This document shows positions 16,772-26,521 of a DNA stretch of 53,160 nt, piece by piece (the first letter of the stretch is position 1; each line of letters opens with the position of its first letter). The position numbers were made by a program, and so were the translations under genes. The notes under the pieces are model-generated. The model was not told the origin of the DNA. It made no database searches and saw nothing but the letters and a program-made list of their open reading frames with translations. Source of the DNA: Lachnospiraceae bacterium (GTDB lineage Bacteria; Bacillota; Clostridia; Lachnospirales; Lachnospiraceae); NCBI GenBank assembly GCA_015057165.1, contig SVEY01000021.1, positions 1-53,160 on the forward strand, written 5' to 3'.

Positions 16772-17836
16772 ATGAATAGTGTTGAGGACATCAGTAAATT
16801 CATAGGAAAAGATAATTATTCTGTATCTGAGGCGATGCAGAAGATTAACGTTAATGCGTTTGGAATACTGTTTATTGTTGATGATAATATGTCATTGTTA
16901 GCGTGTATTACAGACGGTGATATTAGACGACATCTTCTTGCTGGTGGACTAATGACTGATGCAGTGTCAGAAGCATCAAACAAATGCCCAAGGGTGGCAA
17001 GGAATGTTGAAGAAGCCAAGAAGTTATACCATACTAGATATTGGGTTGCCATTCCAATTATCAATAGAGAAGGAATACTAATAGATGTATTTGTTGGCAA
17101 CACTGATGAAATAGAAAAATCGCATAAAGCGTTAAATATACCCGTAGTTATTAATGCCGGTGGAAAAGGCACAAGACTGGATCCCTTTACCAAGATTTTG
17201 CCAAAACCGTTAATCCCCGTGGGAGATACGCCGATTATCGAACATATTATGAAGGGGTATCAATCATATAATTGTAATGATTTTCATATAATTGTTAATT
17301 ATAAAAAGGATTTAATTAAAGCTTATTTTATAGACTGTGAGACAAAGTACAAGATTACATGGTATGATGAGAAACAGCCGTTAGGAACAGGTGGGGGATT
17401 AAGACTTCTTGATAACATATTTGAGGATACATTTATTTTTTCAAATTGTGATGTAATAATCACTGCCGATTATGAGAAAATATTACAATTTCATAAAGGA
17501 AACAATAATGTAATAACTATGGTTTGCGCATACAAGAATATTAATATTCCGTATGGTGTTGTTGAAATGGGGGCAGATGGCATAATAAAAGAGATGAAGG
17601 AGAAGCCGGTGATGTCATTTTTAACCAACACCGGAGTATATATTGTAGAGCCGGAAGTGATTAATGATATAGAAAAAGATGTTGCAATAGGCTTCCCTGA
17701 TATTGTGAGAAGAGAAAAAGAAAAAGGGAGAAAAGTTGCCGTTTATCCGATTGCTGACAACGATTGGATGGATATGGGACAATTTTCGGAGTATGAGAAG
17801 ATGTATAAGAAAATATATAATGATTGTGAAGTGTAA
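16772..17836 (+). CDS. ptmE: CBS-domain nucleotidyltransferase, PtmE type (354 aa)
   Basis: In Campylobacter, PtmE is the guanylyltransferase that makes GDP-activated glucosamine for legionaminic acid. Residues about 1-115 form a CBS pair (GILFIVDDNMSLLACITDGD, then WVAIPIINREG). The rest is a sugar-phosphate nucleotidyltransferase with INAGGKGTRLDPFTKILPKP, LGTGGGLRLL, the acidic FSNCDVII and NNDWMDMG-like end. TTG 16766 is possible, but AGAAGG nine bases upstream favours ATG 16772. It restarts the leg cluster after the defence module. GTP specificity is inferred from homology. Confidence 0.85.
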   Translation: MNSVEDISKFIGKDNYSVSEAMQKINVNAFGILFIVDDNMSLLACITDGDIRRHLLAGGLMTDAVSEASNKCPRVARNVEEAKKLYHTRYWVAIPIINREGILIDVFVGNTDEIEKSHKALNIPVVINAGGKGTRLDPFTKILPKPLIPVGDTPIIEHIMKGYQSYNCNDFHIIVNYKKDLIKAYFIDCETKYKITWYDEKQPLGTGGGLRLLDNIFEDTFIFSNCDVIITADYEKILQFHKGNNNVITMVCAYKNINIPYGVVEMGADGIIKEMKEKPVMSFLTNTGVYIVEPEVINDIEKDVAIGFPDIVRREKEKGRKVAVYPIADNDWMDMGQFSEYEKMYKKIYNDCEV

Positions 17837-17872
17837 GAAAATAAGTTGTGTATGATAGATAGGAGAGATTCG

Positions 17873-18871
17873 GTGAAAAATATTTTAATTATTGGATTAG
17901 GGTCCATGGGGAAAAGGCGTATTCGTTGTTTGCTTAATATGGGCTTTGGTAAGGACAATATTATAGGTTTTGATATGCGTGAAGACAGACTCAATGAAGC
18001 GAAGGAATTATATGGCATTCATATTGAAAGTGATGAACAGACAATCAATTATGATGACATTAAAGCCGTAATAGTATCTCTTCCACCTGATAAGCATTTT
18101 GTTGGAGCAAAAATGGCTATTGATCACAATTTGCCGGTGTTTATTGAAGCAAGTGTAGTGTTAAATGATGTAATTGATATAAAAGAATATAATAATAACA
18201 AAGTCTTTATTGCCCCATCGTATACTATGTCATTTCATCCAATGATTAAAGTAATACGTGAAATAGTTATTACAAAAAAATATGGTGGGGTTACCAATTT
18301 TACATATCATTGTGGACAATATCTTCCTGATTGGCATCCGTGGGAGGACGTTAAAAGTTTTTATGTTGGAAAGCGTGAGACTGGAGGCGCGAGAGAAATT
18401 GTTCCATTTGAACTTACATGGATAACGCATCTTTTAGGCTTTCCTAAAGAGATAAAAGGTTATTTTCGCAGGACAATGGATGTTGGAGCCGATATTGAGG
18501 ATACATATTCTTGTAATATGATTTTTGATAATTGTGTGGGTAGTATGATAGTAGATGTGACTTCAAGATATGCTATTCGTCATTTGATTCTTAATATGGA
18601 ACATGGACAGATTCAGTGGAGTTGGGATGAAAAAGAAGTGAGGATTTATGATGCGCGAAATAAAAACTGGATTCATATTAAACAGCCAGAGACCAGTAAT
18701 CAGACAGGATATAATGTAAACATTAATGAGAATATGTATGTAGAGGAACTCTCAACATTTCTTGCAGGAATTGAAGATAATAGTGAGTATTATAATAGTA
18801 TTGACAAAGACATTAAAGTACTTGAGATCTTAAAGTCCATTGAGGATACAGATGGTGGTTTTGATAGATAA
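17873..18871 (+). CDS. Gfo/Idh/MocA-family oxidoreductase (332 aa)
   Basis: An NAD(P)-dependent sugar oxidoreductase. The N-terminal Rossmann loop is GLGSMGKRR (residues 8-16), followed by an acidic residue ending strand 2 (FDMRED). The usual EKP motif is replaced by EASVV. The C-terminal beta-sheet domain begins near FVAPSY-like FIAPSYTMSFHPM. GTG 17873 is preferred because AGGAGAG lies five bases before it; the longer reading frame back to 17846 has no RBS. Such genes accompany ptmE in legionaminic acid clusters, where PtmF/PtmA help supply glucosamine phosphate. Exact role here is unproven. Confidence 0.8.
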   Translation: MKNILIIGLGSMGKRRIRCLLNMGFGKDNIIGFDMREDRLNEAKELYGIHIESDEQTINYDDIKAVIVSLPPDKHFVGAKMAIDHNLPVFIEASVVLNDVIDIKEYNNNKVFIAPSYTMSFHPMIKVIREIVITKKYGGVTNFTYHCGQYLPDWHPWEDVKSFYVGKRETGGAREIVPFELTWITHLLGFPKEIKGYFRRTMDVGADIEDTYSCNMIFDNCVGSMIVDVTSRYAIRHLILNMEHGQIQWSWDEKEVRIYDARNKNWIHIKQPETSNQTGYNVNINENMYVEELSTFLAGIEDNSEYYNSIDKDIKVLEILKSIEDTDGGFDR

Positions 18872-18884
18872 TTAGGGAGTAAAA

Positions 18885-19451
18885 ATGCGGTTGGAAAGTG
18901 ATGAATTAATTTTCGAAGAGTTTTCTGATAAAGATGATGTATTTGATTCGTATTGTGAATGCCTTCGGGATTATGAAAATGTGAAAATGATAGGGCGTCA
19001 CGAATATCTACTCTCAACAGATATAAGCGAAATTAAAGAATACGTATATTCTTTAAATCGAAGTTCGAATGACAGCTTCTTTGCCGTAAAACATAAGATA
19101 AAAGGGGGGGGAGTGTTTATAGGCACTCTAAAAATAGGTCACATCAACTGGCGAATTGGAACAGGGGATCTTGGCATCATGATTGGCAATAAAGAATATC
19201 GTGGAAAAGGTTTGTCAGAGAAAATTTGTAAGATGGGTCTTGAATACGCATTCCATATACTTGGGCTTCGGCGAATGTCCTGTGGATGCTATGAGAAAAA
19301 TATCCCGATGTGTAGATGTTTTGAAAAGATAGGCTTCAAAAAAATAGGTGTAGAACGTGAGAATGTAACATTTGAAGGTGAATATTGCAATCATGTTCTT
19401 TATGATATGTTGAGAACGGAATGGGAGGAACTGAATAATGTCGCAGAATGA
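18885..19451 (+). CDS. GNAT N-acetyltransferase with internal G8 tract, candidate LegH (188 aa)
   Basis: An acetyl-CoA-dependent GNAT enzyme of the RimJ/RimL-like group. Conserved segments are FIGTLKIGHINWRIGTGDLG, IGNKEYRGKGLSEKI (the acetyl-CoA pyrophosphate loop, RGKG) and CFEKIGFKKIG. In context it probably acetylates the C4 amine made by LegC, the LegH step. Codons 74-76 are encoded by GGGGGGGGA; the run of eight G lies in a surface loop (KIKGGGVFIG), and the gene is in the open phase. The run makes it a strong candidate for slipped-strand phase variation. It overlaps the next gene by 14 bases. Confidence 0.75.
   Translation: MRLESDELIFEEFSDKDDVFDSYCECLRDYENVKMIGRHEYLLSTDISEIKEYVYSLNRSSNDSFFAVKHKIKGGGVFIGTLKIGHINWRIGTGDLGIMIGNKEYRGKGLSEKICKMGLEYAFHILGLRRMSCGCYEKNIPMCRCFEKIGFKKIGVERENVTFEGEYCNHVLYDMLRTEWEELNNVAE
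19104..19111 (+). repeat. G8 homopolymer in the GNAT gene
   Basis: Eight consecutive G in frame within codons 74-76. Gain or loss of one G would truncate the enzyme. It is the longest G run noticed in the window. Confidence 0.85.
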
Positions 19452-20742
19452 AGTATATGCAGAAAAAGCGCATCGCTTGATTCCTGGAGGCGCCCATACA
19501 TACAGTAGGACGGATGAAACTTTTGCATGGAATGCCCCTAAGGTAATAGAAAAAGGAAAGGGAGCGTACTGTTGGGATGTTGATGGCAATAAATGGCTTG
19601 ATTTCAGTATGGCGTGTCGTTCTGTTACTGTTGGTTATAATTATGAGCGTATTTCGCAGGCGGCGATAGCACAGATTTTAAATGGAAATACTGCTACGAA
19701 AGCATCCAAAATAGAGATTGAAGCTGCGGAACTTATGATAGATCTCATTCCTTGGGTAGATATGGTTAAGTTCGCAAAGAACGGATCAACAGTTACTTCA
19801 GCGGCTACAAAGCTTGCACGGGCGTATACCGGAAAGAAGTATATTTTAAGGTGCCGTGAGCATTCATTTTTCTCATATGATGACTGGTTTATAGGAGATA
19901 CTGTTTGTACTAGAGGTATCCCGGAAGAGATTAGTAATTTGACTCTTCAATTCAGCTATAATGATATTTCTTCAGTTAAGAAAGCTTTTGAAGAACATAA
20001 AGATGAGATTGCCTGCATGATCCTTGAGCCAGTAGAGTTTGAGGAACCCAAGGATGATTTCCTTCAGAAAGCAAAAGATATATGTCACAAGAATGGGGCA
20101 GTATTTATTCTTGATGAGATGATTAGCGGATTCCGCTGGCATTTGCTCGGTGCAAGTAAATACTATGGTGTAGAACCTGATCTCGTAACCTATGGAAAGG
20201 GAATGGCTAATGGATTCTCAATGGCTGCACTTGGTGGTAAGAGAGAAATCATGGAACTAGGAGGCATTGAAAAAGAAGGAGAAGAAAGGGTATTCCTTGT
20301 GTCGACAACCCATGGCGCAGAGATGAGTTCACTTGGAGCCTTTGTAGAGACGATGAAGGTATATCAAGAGTTAAATGTAGTTGATAGACTTTGGGACACG
20401 GGCAGACAGATACAAGATGGTATCAGGGACATAACTATAGAATTGGGGATTCAGGATAAGGTTTATACAGAAGGCGCAGCGTGTTCATTTAACATCGCAA
20501 CACTTGATATTGATGGGAAGCCTTCTAGTGCGTATAGGACATTGCTGTTCCAGGAGATGGCAAAGAAGGGGATATTGATGAATTCTATGTCCTTGTGCTA
20601 TGAGCATGGGGCTAAAGAAATCGAAATAGCTCTTGATGCATTTAGGAGTTCATTGAGAGTATACAGGGATGCCCTTGAATGTGGTATTAATGCTTATTTA
20701 CAGGGGCCCGTAATAAAGGCAGTATTCCGCAAATACAACTAA
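19438..20742 (+). CDS. Class III PLP aminotransferase (GSA-aminomutase-like, 434 aa)
   Basis: A fold-type I class III aminotransferase related to glutamate-1-semialdehyde 2,1-aminomutase. It has FILDEMISGFR (223-233, Asp contacts PLP) and YGKGMANGF with K254 as the Schiff-base lysine. It begins ahead of the end of the GNAT gene, so expression is coupled. A heme role is unlikely inside a glycan operon; it more likely transaminates a sugar or a small side-chain precursor for the nonulosonate. Substrate not deducible. Confidence 0.8.
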   Translation: MSQNEVYAEKAHRLIPGGAHTYSRTDETFAWNAPKVIEKGKGAYCWDVDGNKWLDFSMACRSVTVGYNYERISQAAIAQILNGNTATKASKIEIEAAELMIDLIPWVDMVKFAKNGSTVTSAATKLARAYTGKKYILRCREHSFFSYDDWFIGDTVCTRGIPEEISNLTLQFSYNDISSVKKAFEEHKDEIACMILEPVEFEEPKDDFLQKAKDICHKNGAVFILDEMISGFRWHLLGASKYYGVEPDLVTYGKGMANGFSMAALGGKREIMELGGIEKEGEERVFLVSTTHGAEMSSLGAFVETMKVYQELNVVDRLWDTGRQIQDGIRDITIELGIQDKVYTEGAACSFNIATLDIDGKPSSAYRTLLFQEMAKKGILMNSMSLCYEHGAKEIEIALDAFRSSLRVYRDALECGINAYLQGPVIKAVFRKYN

Positions 20743-20763
20743 GAATTGTTTAGGAATCAGAGA

Positions 20764-21927
20764 ATGATAGAAAATAGGAAATACAAGATTGCAGTTGCAA
20801 CAACAACAAGAGCGGAGTATGGATTGCTGAGTCCTTTAATCCGAAGGATTATGAATGATGAAGACCTAGAATTGAAACTACTTGTTTCAGGTACACATCT
20901 TTCAAAACAACATGGACATACCATAGACGAAATAATAGAAGACGGTATACCTATTGCACATAAAATTCCCATTATGGTAGAGGGGAATGATTCATATGCA
21001 GTTTCAGCAACCATGGCGAATGCAATCGTGAAATTCGCTGAATGCTTGAGAGATGACAGACCGGATCTGCTTTTTGTTTCTGGAGATAGAACAGAGATGC
21101 TCGGAATTGCATGTGCAGCAATGAATGAGCGGATTCTTATGGCACATTATAGCGGAGGAGAAGTGACAGAAGGCGCAGTAGATGATTGTGTTAGACATTC
21201 ATTATCCAAGATGAGTTATTTGCACTTCACATCGACCGAAGCATATCGAAAGAGGGTCATCCAGTTGGGAGAAGCGCCGGAACGTGTTTTCAATGTTGGT
21301 GCTCTTGGAATGGAAAATATTATATATGCGCCGCTTATGAATGAAAAAGAGATTAGAAGGGAGTGTCATATTCCGGTAGGAATGGAGTATGCTGTAGTGA
21401 CTTTTCATCCCGTTACACTGGAGGGACATACGGCGGAGGAACAGGCGCATCTTCTCTGTAATGTAATGGATAGGAAATCGGAGAATTTTTATCTGATGAC
21501 CAAAGCAAATGCAGATGTTGGAGGGGATGTAGTTAACCGTATACTGGAGGACTATGCGAAGAGCCACGTAGAAGCCAGATTGGTGGATTCCTTGGGTATG
21601 ATCAGATATCTTAGTGCAGTAAAATATGCGTCATTTGTTCTTGGTAATTCGTCAAGTGGTATGGTAGAAGCACCTATATTAGGTACACCAACAGTAAATA
21701 TTGGAGATCGCCAAAAAGGCAGAATTGTATCAGAAACTGTAATCAATTGCGAACCAGTCATGGGTAAGATACTAGCTGCTATAGAGCAAGCAAAGAAAAT
21801 GACACATATCCCCACTCAAATATATGGTGATGGAACAGCATCAAAAGAGATAGTGTATGTTATAAAAGATATTCTAAAAAGTGGAATCATCAATCTAAAG
21901 AAGGGGTTTTATGAGGAAAACTTCTAA
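20764..21927 (+). CDS. legG: Hydrolysing nucleotide-sugar 2-epimerase, LegG/NeuC type (387 aa)
   Basis: This enzyme removes the nucleotide and inverts C2 of the diacetamido sugar, giving the 6-deoxymannose-type precursor for LegI. The NeuC/LegG GT-B fold is clear: VATTTRAEYGLLSPLI at the N-terminus, VSGDRTEMLGIACAA, HYSGGEVTEGAVDDCVRH, and near the end VLGNSSSGMVEAP, then GTPTVNIGDRQKGR. ATG 20764 is chosen because AGGAA lies seven bases before it; an upstream TTG at 20746 is less likely. It overlaps the PHP gene by 17 bases. Confidence 0.88.
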   Translation: MIENRKYKIAVATTTRAEYGLLSPLIRRIMNDEDLELKLLVSGTHLSKQHGHTIDEIIEDGIPIAHKIPIMVEGNDSYAVSATMANAIVKFAECLRDDRPDLLFVSGDRTEMLGIACAAMNERILMAHYSGGEVTEGAVDDCVRHSLSKMSYLHFTSTEAYRKRVIQLGEAPERVFNVGALGMENIIYAPLMNEKEIRRECHIPVGMEYAVVTFHPVTLEGHTAEEQAHLLCNVMDRKSENFYLMTKANADVGGDVVNRILEDYAKSHVEARLVDSLGMIRYLSAVKYASFVLGNSSSGMVEAPILGTPTVNIGDRQKGRIVSETVINCEPVMGKILAAIEQAKKMTHIPTQIYGDGTASKEIVYVIKDILKSGIINLKKGFYEENF

Positions 21928-22633
21928 AATATTTAAGAGAATGTCGGAATTGAATGCCATTACCTCGCGTATGGATATGCATATGCATACAACATGGACT
22001 GATGGGAAGGCATCCATGCGGGAAATGCTTGACAGAGCGGAATCAAATGGTCTTACAAGCGTTGCCGTTACTGATCATATCCGACAGGTCTCAGATTATT
22101 ATACAGATTATTTGGAGGAACTGGAAACATACCGAGGAGCGTACAGTTTTGCATTGTTTAGCGGATTTGAGGCAAAGATTAATAGTATAGAGGGTACCAT
22201 TGACATTCCTACACAGGCATCAAACACAGCTGATATTATAATAGCAAGCGTGCACAGGATTCCGCTGGATGGAACATTAGGGTATCCCAAAGATATCTCT
22301 TCTGACAGGTTGGCATTGTTGGAAAAGCAGCTATGTCTCACTGCTATTGATAATCAAGGAAAAGAGGATGCTACAACGTCTAGGATTAATGTAATTGGAC
22401 ATTGTGGTGGCATGTCAATTTCCACATATGGCACATTCCCGAATGAATATTTTGAGGATGTGATAAAGGCATGCAAAAAAAATGACGTGGCATTTGAGTT
22501 TAATTATAAATACCATTATAGATTTGAAGATGAGATAAAAGCGTTGTTATTACAATATGATCCTTTTGTATCTGTTGGATCGGATGCTCATGAGATTGAG
22601 AAAATATCAAACAGGAGTTTTGTAGATGGGTAA
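21911..22633 (+). CDS. PHP-domain metal-dependent hydrolase (240 aa)
   Basis: A PHP-family phosphoesterase/amidohydrolase-like protein. HMHTTWTDG with H24 and H26 gives the first metal site, AVTDHIR the next His, FSGFEAKI the Glu, then ASVHR and GHCGG, and SVGSDAHEIEKI near the end. All the metal ligands expected of a trinuclear PHP site appear present. It is translationally overlapped on both sides (LegG and ATP-grasp genes), so it belongs to the sugar pathway. It may remove a phosphate from a sugar or a side-chain intermediate; this is inference. Confidence 0.8.
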   Translation: MRKTSKIFKRMSELNAITSRMDMHMHTTWTDGKASMREMLDRAESNGLTSVAVTDHIRQVSDYYTDYLEELETYRGAYSFALFSGFEAKINSIEGTIDIPTQASNTADIIIASVHRIPLDGTLGYPKDISSDRLALLEKQLCLTAIDNQGKEDATTSRINVIGHCGGMSISTYGTFPNEYFEDVIKACKKNDVAFEFNYKYHYRFEDEIKALLLQYDPFVSVGSDAHEIEKISNRSFVDG

Positions 22634-23609
22634 GTACAGGATATTGGTCACCGGGACAGGATCTCTCATAGGGCAGGCCATAATCAAGTCCATTCAAAAA
22701 AGTAGCATAAAGGAAAATCTTAAACTGATTGGTTGTGACTATTTTGAGAATACTGTGGGAAGCTATTGGTGTGATAAGAATTATATTTTGCCCGACTTGT
22801 TAAAGGCGGAAGAGGTAGGGAATTGGAAGGACAGCATATATAAGATTATCAAGAGAGAGAATATAGATGCTGTATTTATTGGTGTTGACTTTGAACTGTT
22901 ATATTTTGCTGACATGAAAAGCGACATTAAGGAAAAGTACGGCTGTACTGTTATGGTCTCTGACAGCAGAGTAATCAGGATTGGTAACGATAAGTATCTT
23001 ACATACAATTTTTTGAAAGAAAATGGCTTAAATGCTCCGGATACGGTTCTTATGGATGATTGGGATGGTAAGGACTTGAATTATCCAATTATAATTAAGC
23101 CGAGGGATGGAGCAAGAAGTAGAGGTGTAGAATTGATAAAAGACACGGATACCTTGCTTGAAAGACAAGAAACGCTGAGGGGAAAAGGATTCGTCGTGCA
23201 GAAAGCAGTTGGTAATATGGAAGCCGAATATACATGCGGTTTGCTGTACTGGGATAATGAATTCAAAAATAGTATTGTACTAAAGCGTATCTTAAAAGAT
23301 GGAAATACTGCCACGGCTGAGTATAATGAGAATAAAGAGGAAAATATTGTCGAATATATTCGCCGAATAGGGGACAAGTTGCTTCCGTTTGGAAGTTGTA
23401 ATCTGCAATTGAGGACAGACGAAAACGGCAAGCCATTTCTTTTCGAGATTAACCCGAGATTTTCCGGAACTACATATATGAGAGCGTTGTTTGGTTATAA
23501 TGAGGTTGAATATGTAATCTCTAAGGCAATAGGGTTAGAACCAGTTGCGATGTCTCCAAAATCGGGAAAGGTATACAGATATTACGAGGAAAGGTTGGTA
23601 GGCAAATGA
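22626..23609 (+). CDS. ATP-grasp ligase (327 aa)
   Basis: An ATP-grasp enzyme of the carbamoyl-phosphate-synthase-large-chain-like group. The N-terminal pre-ATP-grasp Rossmann part has VTGTGSLIGQAIIKSI. The central PIIIKPRDGARSRGVELI forms the ATP clamp, and FLFEINPRFSGTTYMRAL near residue 280 provides the Mg-binding Glu/Asn. Such enzymes couple a carboxylate to an amine or thiol through an acyl phosphate. In a nonulosonate operon it could add an amino acid or other acid to a sugar amine, giving a non-standard N-acyl group. It overlaps both neighbours. Confidence 0.82.
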   Translation: MGKYRILVTGTGSLIGQAIIKSIQKSSIKENLKLIGCDYFENTVGSYWCDKNYILPDLLKAEEVGNWKDSIYKIIKRENIDAVFIGVDFELLYFADMKSDIKEKYGCTVMVSDSRVIRIGNDKYLTYNFLKENGLNAPDTVLMDDWDGKDLNYPIIIKPRDGARSRGVELIKDTDTLLERQETLRGKGFVVQKAVGNMEAEYTCGLLYWDNEFKNSIVLKRILKDGNTATAEYNENKEENIVEYIRRIGDKLLPFGSCNLQLRTDENGKPFLFEINPRFSGTTYMRALFGYNEVEYVISKAIGLEPVAMSPKSGKVYRYYEERLVGK

Positions 23610-24454
23610 AGGTGCTGATTACAGGAGCCCGTGGCTTTGTAGGTAAGCATCTTACAGAGTATTTGGGGGTAGATAATGAGATATTGGCAACAGCGAGGCG
23701 GAAAGATTTAGACAATATAGAATATTTGGATTTGTCAAGCGATAAAAGTGTGACTTCATTTATTGAGAGCCATGTTAATGATGACATAGAGGCTGTAGTT
23801 CATACTGCGGCAGTGTTTGCTGATGCGCAGATGACATTTGATGAGCAGATGCAGGTATATGAGCAGAATGTGGGTATTGCTCGTAATATGGTCAAATTGA
23901 TACAGGGAATAGGAATAAAGGTTCTTATAAATCTTTCAACTATGGCAGTATATCCTAATGAAGACGGGGAATACTCAGAGAAATCAGAAGTGAGAATGTC
24001 TGTTAATTCGGAATGTTTTTATGGCTTATCAAAGTTTGTGGCTGAAAATATATTTAGTTTTGCATTAAGTAAGGATGTGAGAATAGTTCACCTGCGTCTT
24101 GCTCAGATTTATGGAAGAGGCATGAGGAATGATAGGATTATACCGACCATGATTAACGGACTAAAAAGAGAAAATAGAATTATAGTGTTTGGAGACGGTA
24201 AGAGGACGAGTAATTTTGTTCCTATCGAAAAGGTCTGCGAAGTAATCAAGTCGATTCTTGCAGATAGAAGTATTCATGGCATCTATAATATTGGAAATGT
24301 CAATATTTCATATTTAGAGCTTGCTATGACAATAAAAGAAAAGTACGGTAATAAGGATACGCAGATTGTTCTAAAGGAGCAAGGCTCAAAGGCGAGGTTT
24401 GTTTTGAATACTGATAAGTGGGACAAGTATTGGAGACTAAGGGATGTATTATAA
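23606..24454 (+). CDS. NAD-dependent epimerase/dehydratase, extended SDR (282 aa)
   Basis: A nucleotide-sugar SDR with TGARGFVGKHL (6-16), the active-site region INLSTMAVYPNEDG and YGLSKFVAEN (Tyr-x3-Lys), and RLAQIYGRGM. It is shorter than most GalE/RmlD proteins but has all key residues. It overlaps the ATP-grasp gene by four bases and ends the tightly overlapping set begun at legG. Product not deducible; a reductase or epimerase acting on the nonulosonate precursor or a side sugar is likely. A 208-base gap with no clear gene follows. Confidence 0.8.
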   Translation: MKVLITGARGFVGKHLTEYLGVDNEILATARRKDLDNIEYLDLSSDKSVTSFIESHVNDDIEAVVHTAAVFADAQMTFDEQMQVYEQNVGIARNMVKLIQGIGIKVLINLSTMAVYPNEDGEYSEKSEVRMSVNSECFYGLSKFVAENIFSFALSKDVRIVHLRLAQIYGRGMRNDRIIPTMINGLKRENRIIVFGDGKRTSNFVPIEKVCEVIKSILADRSIHGIYNIGNVNISYLELAMTIKEKYGNKDTQIVLKEQGSKARFVLNTDKWDKYWRLRDVL

Positions 24455-24662
24455 GTTTATTATCGTAGAAAATGACGGGATATCTTTAATAAATTAACTT
24501 GGTTGGAAAGAGTTTAGTTACGACAAAATTCATATTATGTTGTAAATTATAATTTCGTGGATGGAAGAAGTTTTGATAATGTAGTGTGACAATTCGTGTC
24601 GTCATTTAAAGGGGGCTGTTATTTGTAACACTGTAAATCTAATAATAGATATGGAGGTAAAA

Positions 24663-25784
24663 ATGAAGAAATCAAGGAAGATGCAATATTGTACAAAATG
24701 TTTAATGCCCAGCACTAGACCTAGAATAACATTTGGGGAGGATGGTGTCTGCAATGCTTGTAACTGGGCTGAAGAAAAGAAATCTTTTGATTGGTCTCCA
24801 CGCTGGAAAGAGCTAGAGGCCTTATGTGACAAGTATAGGAGTCGCAATAAGGAGCATTTTGATGTTATAGTTCCTTATTCAGGTGGGAAGGATGGGGCAT
24901 ATATTGCATATAAACTGAAGAATGAATTAGGCATGACCCCGTTAGTAGTGACGGTTCGCCCGCCAATGGAGGATCCTATAGGCGTACAGAATATTAGTAA
25001 TTTTCTCGATCATGGATATGACCATATAATGATTACACCTAACAGAGAAGTAGGTATGTATATCGATAAGCAGGAGTTTATCAATAGGGGGATACCTATG
25101 CATGCACACATGATGGCTGTTCAAACAGTTGTTTTTAGATGTGCAGTAACCTACAATATACCGTTTGTCATGTTTGCTGAGGAAGGGGAAACAGAGTATG
25201 GAGGTTCTTCGAAACTTAAGAATAAGTATACATATGATTTGGAGGATAGTATTAACTTTTATTTAAGTGGCTCTGATCCCACACGATATCTTGATCACTT
25301 TACTAAAAAGGAGTTATATTGGTATACCTATCCGACTAGAGAAGAACTAATGAAATTGCAACCAGAAATCTCTCATTGGAGCTATTTTGAAGATTTCGAC
25401 AATTATAAACATTATGTTTTGGCTAAGGAAAAACTTGGTCTTTTAGAAAAGGAAGAGAGAAACACAGGGTCATATGAAAATTTCTCGACAACAGATACGT
25501 ATATCATATGGCTTTACTTTTATTTGATGTATTTGAAGTTTGGATTTGGCAGAACAACGAATGTAGTAGGTACGGATATTCGAAGAGGGGCATTAAGCCG
25601 TAAACAAGCGGTTGAATTAGTGAAAAAATATGATGGTGAATACCCAGAAGAGTATATAGAATTCTATTTAGATTACTATAAAATGACAAGAGAGGAATTC
25701 GATGCTGTTATAGACAAATGGGCAAACAAAGAACTGTTTGTGAAGGAAAACGGAAGATGGGTTCCAACATTTGAAGTATATTGA
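24663..25784 (+). CDS. N-acetyl sugar amidotransferase, PseA/PtmG-like (373 aa)
   Basis: These enzymes use a PP-loop ATPase domain to turn an acetamido group into acetamidino on pseudaminic or legionaminic acid. Two CxxC pairs (C10/C13, C30/C33) give a zinc knuckle, and SGGKD at 73-77 is the PP-loop. ATG 24663 is preferred to ATG 24651 because GGAGGT (24653-24658) lies directly between them as its RBS. legF follows after 17 bases. An ammonia supplier is needed; the nitrilase-family gene at 27524 or a glutamine amidotransferase elsewhere could serve, which is speculative. Confidence 0.83.
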   Translation: MKKSRKMQYCTKCLMPSTRPRITFGEDGVCNACNWAEEKKSFDWSPRWKELEALCDKYRSRNKEHFDVIVPYSGGKDGAYIAYKLKNELGMTPLVVTVRPPMEDPIGVQNISNFLDHGYDHIMITPNREVGMYIDKQEFINRGIPMHAHMMAVQTVVFRCAVTYNIPFVMFAEEGETEYGGSSKLKNKYTYDLEDSINFYLSGSDPTRYLDHFTKKELYWYTYPTREELMKLQPEISHWSYFEDFDNYKHYVLAKEKLGLLEKEERNTGSYENFSTTDTYIIWLYFYLMYLKFGFGRTTNVVGTDIRRGALSRKQAVELVKKYDGEYPEEYIEFYLDYYKMTREEFDAVIDKWANKELFVKENGRWVPTFEVY

Positions 25785-25801
25785 TAATCTGAGGATAAAA
25801 T

Positions 25802-26521
25802 ATGTACAAAGGAAAAAGGATTTTAGCAATTATACCCGCGCGTGGGGGTTCGAAAGGACTTGCTCGTAAAAATATAAGAGAGCTTTACGGTCATCCTTTG
25901 ATTTACTGGACAATTGAAAGGGCAAAGCAGAGTAAATATATAGATTATATTTTTGTATCTACAGACAGCCAGGAAATAGCGGATGTGTGTCAAATAGAAT
26001 GTGCAATTACTGTGGATGAACTTAGACCAGAAAACTTGGCGCAGGACGATACATCTTCAACAGATGTAATAAAATACACAATCGAAAAGATGGAATCTGT
26101 AGGCGAGAGGTTTAATTATATGATACTTCTTGAACCGACTTCTCCATTGCGAAAAGAAAGTGACATAGACAGTATAATTAAACTTGCTTGCGATAATCCT
26201 ATTGAAGATGGAGTTATTTCATGTGGCGAAATACATATGGAGCATCCGATAGCTGCAAAAATGATAGATGATAACGGTCACTTGACTCCTTATAACGAGA
26301 AAAGATTAAAGGTATATCAGCGACAGCAAATGGATAAGGTATATTTCCCATATGGTGTAGCTTATCTTATTAAAATTGATGTATTCATGAAGGAACTTCA
26401 GCTATACACGAATAAGATTCTTCCTTATGTGATAGAACGTTGGCAAGGGTATGAAGTAGATGATATATATGATATGTTGTGTATTGAGGCAGTAATGAAA
26501 CATGAGAGATTTAGAATATAA
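25802..26521 (+). CDS. legF: CMP-nonulosonate cytidylyltransferase, LegF/NeuA type (239 aa)
   Basis: Activates the finished nonulosonic acid with CTP to CMP-legionaminate (or analogue), the donor for transfer. IIPARGGSKGLARKNIR is the nucleotide-binding start, STDSQEIAD and LEPTSPLRKESDID are typical CMP-NeuAc synthetase motifs, and WQGYEVDDIYDML closes the metal site. It overlaps legI by 20 bases, as in other Leg loci. Confidence 0.9.
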   Translation: MYKGKRILAIIPARGGSKGLARKNIRELYGHPLIYWTIERAKQSKYIDYIFVSTDSQEIADVCQIECAITVDELRPENLAQDDTSSTDVIKYTIEKMESVGERFNYMILLEPTSPLRKESDIDSIIKLACDNPIEDGVISCGEIHMEHPIAAKMIDDNGHLTPYNEKRLKVYQRQQMDKVYFPYGVAYLIKIDVFMKELQLYTNKILPYVIERWQGYEVDDIYDMLCIEAVMKHERFRI

